Assembly: GCA_021800645.1 (NCBI GenBank)
Contig: JAJYYT010000029.1
Coordinates: 1 to 11,651, forward strand
From: Actinomycetes bacterium
GTDB lineage: Bacteria; Actinomycetota; Acidimicrobiia; Acidimicrobiales; RAAP-2
DNA: 11,651 nt
Reading direction: 5' to 3'
The notes beneath the pieces were generated by a model, which saw only the letters and a list, made by a program, of their open reading frames with translations, made no database searches and was not told where the DNA came from. Shown in pieces: positions 1 through 5,698 of this stretch. Position 1 is the first letter of the stretch. Every line of letters begins with the position of its first letter. The position numbers were made by a program, and so were the translations under genes.

Positions 1-923
1 GGATCGTCACCGGTGCCTTGCGGCTCCAAACCGTAGACCCGTCGTGCCGTCCCCTCGAAGATCGCGTCCTGCTCGGCACGGGTCAGCGAGGCGGTGAGCT
101 CCCTGTAGAGCTCCAAGACCGCGCCGTAGCCGGCCGTGAGCGACGAGACGGGCCAGTCGGAGCCGAACAGGAGCCGCTCGGGGCCGAAGGCTTCCAGCAC
201 CGTGTCGAAGAACGGGCGCAGCTCCTCCGCGCGCGCAGAGGCGCCGTGGATGCCCGACAGTTTGCACGTCACGTTCGAAAGCGCGCCCAGGTCCCGGATC
301 GCGCCCGCCCACGCGCGAGCGCTGTCACCGGCTGGGTCCCGTGTCGAGGCGGGCGGCCCGCCCATGTGGTCCAGCACGAAGCTCAGCTCCGGCACCGACC
401 GTGCAGCACCGACCGCCGCCTCGAGCTGGCCGGGCAGTGCGACGACGTCGAAGCACAGCCGCGCTTCACCCAGCTCGCGCAGCCCAGCCAGCACCTCGGA
501 CCGGGTCAGCCAGTTCGGGTCGGGCTCGCCCAGCAACGGGTGCCGCACGCCGCGCAGGAGCCGCCCGCCCGGCTTCGAGCGCAGCCGGGAAACGGCCTGT
601 TCAACGTCCCCTGCGACGAGGTCCACCCAGCCCACGACGCCGAGGATCAGCCCGTTGGTGTGCCTGGCGCCGACCGAGCCGCCATAGGGATCCATCCCGG
701 CTGCCATCGCCAGCAGATCGTGCGTCTCCCACGAGTCGTTCACGGTCTGGACGACCACGGTGCCGGTCACCCCGGCGCTTGCCGCGAGCGGGGCCAGCTC
801 TGCGAGCGTGAAGGGCCGGCGCAGCCTGGCGAGCTCCTCGTCGCTCGCCCACACCTGGCCTCCCATGAGCCAGCCGTACTCCCGGACGTCCGGGTTCCAC
901 AGGTGGTGATGCGCGTCGATCAT
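1..923 (-). CDS. Amidohydrolase, COG3618 / amidohydrolase-2 family (C-terminus cut by window edge)
   Basis: An open frame runs from ATG at 923 to the left edge, giving 307 codons with no stop. The N-terminus MIDAHHHLW carries the metal-binding HxH of TIM-barrel amidohydrolases. Further family signatures are RGVRHPLLGEPDPNWL (about 124-139), FVLDHMGGPP with His186, CKLSG with Lys221 and FGSDWPV with Asp256. These match the L-fuconolactone hydrolase / 2-pyrone-4,6-dicarboxylate lactonase-like branch (PF04909). Members are metal-dependent or metal-assisted hydrolases of lactones and related small molecules; the substrate cannot be told from sequence. Only the last few residues should be missing, since the family is usually about 280-320 aa. 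The ATG overlaps the TGA of the upstream polymerase gene (ATGA, 4 nt), so translation is probably coupled and the gene is the distal member of the end-joining operon. No functional link to DNA repair is known to me. Confidence 0.9.
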   Translation of the reverse strand, partial: MIDAHHHLWNPDVREYGWLMGGQVWASDEELARLRRPFTLAELAPLAASAGVTGTVVVQTVNDSWETHDLLAMAAGMDPYGGSVGARHTNGLILGVVGWVDLVAGDVEQAVSRLRSKPGGRLLRGVRHPLLGEPDPNWLTRSEVLAGLRELGEARLCFDVVALPGQLEAAVGAARSVPELSFVLDHMGGPPASTRDPAGDSARAWAGAIRDLGALSNVTCKLSGIHGASARAEELRPFFDTVLEAFGPERLLFGSDWPVSSLTAGYGAVLELYRELTASLTRAEQDAIFEGTARRVYGLEPQGTGDD

Positions 924-1834
924 GGACCCGATCCTGCCAGCCGCGCGGAGTGGTGCGCCGAGAACAGGTCGCCGAGACGCGCGACGCGCTCGAGCACGTC
1001 GGCGGGGCCGAAGCGCAGCATCTCCGGGTCGCCGGCTGCCGCGCACGCCGCGACCTCCTCCATCGTCACCGGCGTGGACACCGACGGACGCGCCAGCGCC
1101 CGCAACGAGTACGCCGCGACCGTCGTCTTCGCGGGCAGGTTCTGGCTCCAGTCGATGAGCACCTTCCCCGGACGCAGGTCCTTGCGCATCTTCACGACGA
1201 CGAGGTCCCGGTGGTCGCGCTCGACGGTGCGGGCGATCTCCAACGCTTCCTCGCGCACCGGCTCCCACGGCCGCTCCGGCTCGAGCGCCACGTACAGCTG
1301 GAGACCTTTCTTCCCGCTCGTCTTCGCACGTGCGGGCACGAGCCCCCGCTCCGCGAGGACGCCGGCGATGGTCTGGGCCACCGCGCAGCACTCGACGATC
1401 GTCGCGGGCGCACCGGGGTCGAGGTCGAACACCATCTGGTCGAAAGGCCCGTACTCCGCGGGCCGCCGGCTCCTCCAGAGGGGCACGTGCAGCTCCAGCG
1501 CGGCGAGGTTCGCAGCCCAGACGAGCGAGGCCACGTCGCCGATCGCCGGGGCGTGGATCACCGGCATGTCGGTACGGGTCGAGCGCGGGACGTCGATCGC
1601 GCGCAGCCAGTCCGGCGCGCCGCGCGGGACGCGCTTTTCGAAGAACGACACGCCGCCGACCCCGTCGGGGAAACGCGCGAAGGTCACGGGGCGGCCCTGG
1701 AGGTGCGGCAGGAGCACGGGCGCGACTCGCACGTAGTAGTCGATGAGGTCCGCCTTCGTGAAGCCGGCCTCGGGGTACAGGAGCTTGCCGAGATTGGTGA
1801 GCGTGAGGAGACGCCCCTCGACCTCCGTGACCAC
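920..1834 (-). CDS. Stand-alone LigD-type NHEJ polymerase/primase domain protein
   Basis: This is an archaeo-eukaryotic primase-type polymerase like the POL domain of LigD, which adds (ribo)nucleotides and fills gaps at Ku-bound DNA ends. From GTG at 1834 it is 304 aa, the usual size of a lone POL module. The frame stays open to another GTG at 1972 (350 aa), and residue numbers here use that longer form. TLTNLGKLLYPEAGFTK (57-73) begins the conserved core. Metal-binding acidic residues are Asp183 and Asp185 in VFDLDPG, and Asp274 in VLIDWSQN. The nucleotide-binding loop is TSGKKGLQLY (218-227), with Gln225 where many LigD enzymes have histidine. I prefer 1834 because codons 26-40 of the long form have poor GC at the third position and the extension consists largely of repeats. 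With 1972 the gene would overlap the ligase gene by 11 nt. Neither start has a clear Shine-Dalgarno. Its stop overlaps the ATG of the amidohydrolase. Confidence 0.88.
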   Translation of the reverse strand: MVTEVEGRLLTLTNLGKLLYPEAGFTKADLIDYYVRVAPVLLPHLQGRPVTFARFPDGVGGVSFFEKRVPRGAPDWLRAIDVPRSTRTDMPVIHAPAIGDVASLVWAANLAALELHVPLWRSRRPAEYGPFDQMVFDLDPGAPATIVECCAVAQTIAGVLAERGLVPARAKTSGKKGLQLYVALEPERPWEPVREEALEIARTVERDHRDLVVVKMRKDLRPGKVLIDWSQNLPAKTTVAAYSLRALARPSVSTPVTMEEVAACAAAGDPEMLRFGPADVLERVARLGDLFSAHHSARLAGSGP

Positions 1835-1839
1835 CCTGT

Positions 1840-1935
1840 TGTCGGCGCGCACCGGGGTGTCAGGTGGACGGTCGCTGGGATGTCGCCCAGGTCCACTGTT
1901 GTCGGCGCGCACCGGGGTGTCGGTCCGCACCGGGG
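1840..1935. repeat. Three copies of an 18-bp repeat at the 5' end of the polymerase gene
   Basis: The plus-strand unit TGTCGGCGCGCACCGGGG occurs exactly at 1840-1857 and 1900-1917. A third copy, differing at two adjacent bases, lies at 1918-1935 directly abutting the second. The first two sit in a 26-bp perfect repeat (1836-1861 and 1896-1921) with a 60-bp period. Read in the polymerase frame it encodes TPVRAD-like hexapeptides. It may be intergenic sequence just upstream of the GTG at 1834, or a repetitive N-terminal tail if translation starts at 1972. I do not recognise the repeat family. Confidence 0.85.
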
Positions 1936-1961
1936 CTCCCGTGGCACCCGGCGCCCGGCGC

Positions 1962-3323
1962 TCAGGGCTCACGGACCACGTCGGCGGCCGGCACGTCGCG
2001 AAGGCCTAGCCACGCCGGCTGGCGCATGCGCCCTGCGCGAGTCCACGCGCTGAAGCGCACCTCCCCCACGAGGTCGGGCTCCACCCAGGTCGCGCCTGCG
2101 GCGTCAGCCGGCGGCAGCGGCGTGACGAACGGGGAGCTCGCGCGCCGCCGGGCCCGAAGGCGCGGCACGAGCGCGGCGATCGCCTCCTCGCTGAAGCCGG
2201 TCCCCACCTTGCCCACGTAGACGAGCCCGTCGCCGAGCCCCCCCTTGCCGAGCCCGCCCGTCGCCCCCTCGCCGGGGATCCCGACCAGCAACGCGCCGAA
2301 GCCTGCCCGCGAACCTCTCGGCGCACTGAACCCTCCGATCACAACGCTCTGGGTGCGCTGCAGCTTCACCTTCACCCAGTCGGGGCTGCGCTGGCCCGGC
2401 CGGTAGGGGCTGTCGGCGCGCTTGGCGACCACCCCTTCGAGACCGGCTGCCTGCGCGGTGGAGAGCACGTCGGCGCCCGGCCCCTCGTGCGACGGCGGGA
2501 CCGCCCAGCGCTCGCCTGCGAGGTCGAGGCCTTCGAGGAGCCGACGCCGCTCGACGTAGGGCAACGAGAGGGTCGAGGAGCCGTCGAGGTGGAGGAGGTC
2601 GAACACCATGTAGGTGACCGGCACCGTCGCTGCCAGCCGACGCGCGCGCGCGGCGTCGTCGACGAGCATGCGCGGCTGGAGCGCCTGGAAGCTCGGCCGG
2701 CCGCTCTGGTCGAGCGCGACGATCTCTCCGTCGAGCAGCGCCTGACGGGAGCCCAGCGCGTCGCCGAGCGTCCGGAGCTCGGGGTACGCGGCCGTCCGGT
2801 CGAGCTCGGCGCGCGAGGAGAGGCGGACCCGCCCGCCCTCCACGTACGCGATCGTGCGGACGCCATCCCACTTGAACTCGTACCGCCAGTCCGCGCCCCG
2901 CTCGACGGGCAGGCCTCCGGAGACCGCGAGCATCGGGCGGACCCGCTCGGGAAGCGGCTCCCAACCGCCGGGCTCGGGATCCCCTCGGTGGATCATCCAG
3001 CGGTCTCCGTGCGTCCTGTACAGGACGAAGCTCGCGTCCACCCGCGAGCCGTGGAGGTGGAACTTCACCTCCCGGTCGGTCCATTCGGTCGCCTCGTAGG
3101 TGCCCTGGTCCCAGATCCTCACCTCGCCGGCGCCGCGCTCGCCCTTCGGGATGGTCCCCTCGAACGAGCCGTACTCGAGCGGATGGTCCTCGACGTGGAC
3201 CGCGAGACGGTCGGTCGCCTTGTCCGTCGGCAAGCCCTTCGGCACCGCCCATGACGCGTAGACGCCGTCACGCTCGAGCCGAAGGTCCCAGTGGAGCTGT
3301 CGGGCGTGGTGCTCCTGGATCAC
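1962..3323 (-). CDS. ligD: LigD-type 3'-phosphoesterase plus ATP-dependent DNA ligase (no polymerase domain)
   Basis: A 453-aa protein with two catalytic modules of bacterial NHEJ. Residues 1-125 are the 3'-phosphoesterase: HHARQLHWDLRLER supplies His5, His11, Asp13 and Arg15, RLAVHVEDHPLEY supplies Arg39, His47 and Tyr51, and GTIPKGERGAG follows. These align with Pseudomonas LigD His42, His48, Asp50, Arg52 and His84 by a constant offset of 37. Residues from about 130 are the ligase: the nucleotidyl lysine is Lys151 in KWDG, followed by LLDGEIVAL, VFDLLHLDG, EGVVAKR and DWVKVKL, then an OB-fold domain. It trims 3' ends and seals Ku-held breaks using ATP. The GTG at 3323 is the only usual start codon between the upstream in-frame TAG (3356-3354) and the first catalytic histidine. 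It lacks a good ribosome site, so the N-terminal arm seen in many homologues is missing or the true start is unusual. Confidence 0.93.
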   Translation of the reverse strand: MIQEHHARQLHWDLRLERDGVYASWAVPKGLPTDKATDRLAVHVEDHPLEYGSFEGTIPKGERGAGEVRIWDQGTYEATEWTDREVKFHLHGSRVDASFVLYRTHGDRWMIHRGDPEPGGWEPLPERVRPMLAVSGGLPVERGADWRYEFKWDGVRTIAYVEGGRVRLSSRAELDRTAAYPELRTLGDALGSRQALLDGEIVALDQSGRPSFQALQPRMLVDDAARARRLAATVPVTYMVFDLLHLDGSSTLSLPYVERRRLLEGLDLAGERWAVPPSHEGPGADVLSTAQAAGLEGVVAKRADSPYRPGQRSPDWVKVKLQRTQSVVIGGFSAPRGSRAGFGALLVGIPGEGATGGLGKGGLGDGLVYVGKVGTGFSEEAIAALVPRLRARRRASSPFVTPLPPADAAGATWVEPDLVGEVRFSAWTRAGRMRQPAWLGLRDVPAADVVREP

Positions 3324-3353
3324 GAAGGACGGGTCGCGCGGCGTTCGCCCAGG

Positions 3354-3797
3354 CTACGCGAGCCGGGCGGCCGCGGCCGACGCCACGACGTCCGGCGCGG
3401 CGGCCCACGCGCGCGCCACCCGGGCGAGAAGGCCCCGCAGCTCGTCGGCAAGCCGGAGCGCTACCGCCCGGGAGTCTCCTGCGGGGAGCGGGACGGGCTC
3501 GCTCAGCGGATCGAGGCCCGAGACGGCGAGGATCGCACGGCGCAGCGACTGCATTGCGGCGATCAGGCCTTCGGCCCCGGTGCCGTGCCGCTCCATGCAC
3601 ACGGAGAGCGCGAGCGGCAACGTCAGGGGCGCCGTGGCGAGCACGTCGTCGGTCGCGCACGCGAGCACCGCCGCGACCTCGGCCGCCACCCGGCGCTCGG
3701 AGGCCCCATCCTCCTCGGCCTCCGCCCGGGCGACCTCGGGCCCACGCTCCTCGCGGGAACCGGCCGAGCCCCGCCCGGGGCCGCAGCCCGCGAGCAA
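3354..3797 (-). CDS. Hypothetical protein upstream of ligD, start uncertain
   Basis: I do not recognise this gene. The frame is open from 3971, but only the part after about 3800 has the strong third-position GC of its neighbours. It reads as a helical Ala/Leu/Val-rich protein (for example ASERRVAAEVAAVLACATDD and LRLADELRGLLARVARAWAA). The coordinates use TTG at 3797 (147 aa). GTG at 3836 (160 aa) and GTG at 3689 (111 aa) are alternatives, and none has a convincing ribosome site. No signal peptide or clear transmembrane segment is seen. It ends at TAG 3356-3354, 30 nt before ligD and in the same frame, so one stop codon separates the two. It is probably the first gene of the leftward end-joining operon. 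Confidence 0.55.
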   Translation of the reverse strand: MLAGCGPGRGSAGSREERGPEVARAEAEEDGASERRVAAEVAAVLACATDDVLATAPLTLPLALSVCMERHGTGAEGLIAAMQSLRRAILAVSGLDPLSEPVPLPAGDSRAVALRLADELRGLLARVARAWAAAPDVVASAAAARLA

Positions 3798-3984
3798 GGT
3801 CGGAGGGCAGACCTGTCCTCGAGCCGTGCTTCGCACTCCTCTAGCATTCCAAGCCGGTACGGCGGAGTGGTGGATGGTGGCCTCGCGAGGCGATGGAGGC
3901 ACGCCGTAGGGGCCGAGCGGGCGCCGAGGCGGCCGCCACGCCGCCACCTGGGACCTCCGCCCCTGCTCCAAGGAGGGGACCGGT

Positions 3985-4013
3985 GGTTGAATCGGGTTGA
4001 ATCGACCGAATCG
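3985..4013. repeat. Tandem GGTTGAATCG repeats upstream of ku
   Basis: GGTTGAATCG occurs twice back to back (3985-3994 and 3995-4004), followed by ACCGAATCG (4005-4013) and the further ATCGA-type words AGTCGATCG and AGGATCG up to about 4029. The spacing is close to one helical turn. It lies in the roughly 260-bp divergent space between ku and the leftward operon, where promoters for both arms are expected. A regulatory role is inference; I see no convincing -35/-10 pair. Confidence 0.6.
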
Positions 4014-4054
4014 AGTCGATCGAGGATCGACAGGTCCGACGAAAGGGGACGCCG

Positions 4055-4867
4055 ATGGCCAGAGCAGTCTGGACCGGGTCGCTCAGCTTCGGCCTGGTGA
4101 ACGTGCCCGTGGCGCTCTTCGCCGCCACCGAGGAGAGGTCGATCCGCTTCCACCAGTTCCAGGCGGGCACCTCCGACCGGGTCCGGAGCAAGCGAGTGAA
4201 CGAGCGGACCGGCGAGGAGGTGCCCTACGAGGACGTCGCCAAGGGCTACGACCTCGGCGGTGGCGAGTACGTCATGCTCGACGCCGCAGAGATCGCCGCG
4301 GTCGCCCCGGGGCGCTCGCAGACCATGGACGTCTCCGCCTTCGTCGACCTCGCGGAGATCGACCCGGTCTATTTCGGGCGCAGCTACTACCTCGCGCCCC
4401 CGGCCAAGGGCGGCGGTTCGGGAGCGGAGCGCGCCTACGGGCTGCTGCGCGAGGCGATGTTGCAGGCGGGCAAGGTCGCGCTCGCCACGTTCGTGCTGCG
4501 CGAGAGGCAGTACCTCGTCGCCGTCCGGCCGCGGCCCGACGTCCTCGTCGTCGAGACCCTCTTCTACGCCGACGAGGTGCGCGACCCGCTGGAGGAGATC
4601 GGCAGCCTGCCCGTCGAGGCCGAGTGGTCGCCGCGTGAGCTCGAGATGGCCACGATGCTCATCGACTCCATGACGTCCAAGTGGGACCCCGCCCAGTACC
4701 ACGACGCATACCGCGAGCGGCTCACCGACCTCATCGAACGCAAGCGCGCCGGCGGCACGGTGGCCGTGGAGCCCCGAGCCCCTGAAGGTGCGCCGGTGGT
4801 CGACCTCCTCCAGGCGCTCGAGGCGAGCCTGCGCGCGACGCGCGCGCAGGCCTCTCGAGCCTCCTGA
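4055..4867 (+). CDS. ku: Ku, bacterial NHEJ DNA end-binding protein
   Basis: A 270-aa homodimeric Ku that rings double-strand DNA ends and recruits LigD. MARAVWTGSLSFGLVNVPVA is the canonical N-terminus. It is followed by SIRFHQF, the linker strand around GYDLGGGEYVMLD, DPVYFGRSYYLAP, and the end-of-core helix IDSMTSKWDPAQYHDAYRERL (about 209-229). The tail after the core is only about 35 residues and is mildly basic, not a long lysine-rich extension. The start is supported by a purine-rich ribosome site GAAAGGGG at 4041-4048, 6 nt before ATG. It is divergent from the ligD arm and converges on the HAD gene, with only 6 nt between the two stop codons and no obvious terminator. Confidence 0.97.
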   Translation: MARAVWTGSLSFGLVNVPVALFAATEERSIRFHQFQAGTSDRVRSKRVNERTGEEVPYEDVAKGYDLGGGEYVMLDAAEIAAVAPGRSQTMDVSAFVDLAEIDPVYFGRSYYLAPPAKGGGSGAERAYGLLREAMLQAGKVALATFVLRERQYLVAVRPRPDVLVVETLFYADEVRDPLEEIGSLPVEAEWSPRELEMATMLIDSMTSKWDPAQYHDAYRERLTDLIERKRAGGTVAVEPRAPEGAPVVDLLQALEASLRATRAQASRAS

Positions 4868-4873
4868 GCCTTC

Positions 4874-5626
4874 CTACGCCCTGCCACGGCCGTCCGGCTC
4901 CGAGCCGTCCGAGGCCGAGCCGTCCGAGGCCCCGACGAGGATCTCGAGCGCCAGGTCGGTGCGGGCCAGGTTCTCGACCACGGCGTCAGCGCCGAGGCCC
5001 CGCACCGCGTCGAAGCCCTCGTGGCCAGTGCCGACGATCAGGCAGCGCACCCCCCCGGCCCTCGCGCAGCTGAGGTCCCGGGCGGTGTCCCCGATCACCC
5101 ACACCTCGTCGCTGCGGTAGGTCTCTCCACGCCGCGCCCGCGCCCGCTCGAGCGCGATCGGCACGAGGCCGTCGCGCTCGTCGTGGTCTGTCCCGTAGGC
5201 GCCGATCTCCGTGTCCAGGTGGCGGTCGAGCCCGAACGCACGCACCTTGAAGAGGGCGTTCGGCGCGATGTTGCCGGTGAGCAGGCTCTGGCGCACCCCT
5301 TGGACCCCCGAGAGCGCTTCGAGCAGCTCCCGAACGCCGGGGTGGACGGCGCCCTCCTCGCGGACCTGGTCGGCCGCGGCCGAGAGGATCCGGTGCGACT
5401 CTTCGAGCGCGCGGGGCAGCACGCGCTCGACTTCTGCAGGTCCGAGGCCCGCGCCGGCGAGGAGCTCCCGGACGATCAACGGATCGGTCTTGCCGCTCAT
5501 CACGACCTCGGGAACCCCGTCCAGCCCGGCGGCGCGGCACGCTGCGAGCTCCAGCGCGACACGTCCCGCGCGACCGGTCGCGAGCAGCGTCCCGTCGATG
5601 TCCCACAGGATCAGGCGGTGCGGCAT
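4874..5626 (-). CDS. HAD-superfamily hydrolase (phosphoglycolate-phosphatase-like)
   Basis: From ATG 5626 the protein is 250 aa; a GTG at 5632 would add two residues. Motif I is LWDIDGTL, with the nucleophile Asp and the acid/base Asp two residues later. Motif II is LLTGN, and motif IV is VIGDTARDL, carrying the Mg-binding acid. A helical cap domain lies between motifs I and II (SGKTDPLIVRELLAGAGL). Family members are cytoplasmic phosphatases for small phosphate esters; the substrate is not predictable. ATG 5626 is chosen because AAGG lies 8 nt upstream. The last residues are a low-complexity SDGSASDGSEPDG tail made by a tandem DNA repeat. It is downstream of katG on the same strand with a possible hairpin between them. 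Confidence 0.9.
   Translation of the reverse strand: MPHRLILWDIDGTLLATGRAGRVALELAACRAAGLDGVPEVVMSGKTDPLIVRELLAGAGLGPAEVERVLPRALEESHRILSAAADQVREEGAVHPGVRELLEALSGVQGVRQSLLTGNIAPNALFKVRAFGLDRHLDTEIGAYGTDHDERDGLVPIALERARARRGETYRSDEVWVIGDTARDLSCARAGGVRCLIVGTGHEGFDAVRGLGADAVVENLARTDLALEILVGASDGSASDGSEPDGRGRA
4901..4930. repeat. 15-bp tandem duplication in the 3' end of the HAD gene
   Basis: CGAGCCGTCCGAGGC is present twice in perfect tandem (4901-4915, 4916-4930). It is in frame and encodes a repeated five-residue Ser/Asp/Gly-rich segment in the C-terminal tail of the phosphatase. It is probably a slippage product that adds a disordered tail. Confidence 0.85.
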
Positions 5627-5643
5627 CCCCACAGCCTTGCCGA

Positions 5644-5698
5644 CGTGACGCCGAGCGGTACGCGAGCCAGGGGCCGCAAGCGGGCTCCGGGCGTCACG
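5644..5698 (-). terminator. Possible hairpin at the katG stop codon
   Basis: CGTGACGCC (5644-5652) and GGCGTCACG (5690-5698) are perfect 9-bp inverted arms enclosing 37 nt, with an inner GAGCC/GGCTC pair (5665-5669, 5683-5687). The structure covers the katG stop codon and most of the 67-nt spacer before the HAD start. It has no run of U after it, so it may be an intrinsic actinobacterial-type terminator, an attenuator or an mRNA-processing hairpin. Function is inferred from position only. Confidence 0.4.

Noticed and set aside
1836..1921. CRISPR-like array (26-bp repeats, 34-bp spacer)
   Set aside because: Only two full copies and one adjacent partial copy, a GC-rich in-frame unit, no cas genes; it looks like a local tandem repeat.
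18..2053. Long plus-strand open frames opposite the amidohydrolase and ligD genes
   Set aside because: Arg/Pro/Ala-rich translations without family motifs; typical antisense shadows of GC-rich genes.
3810..3823. 14-bp GACCTGTCCTCGAG shared with 11613-11626
   Set aside because: Exact 14-mers are expected by chance at this GC content and there is no further similarity around the two copies.
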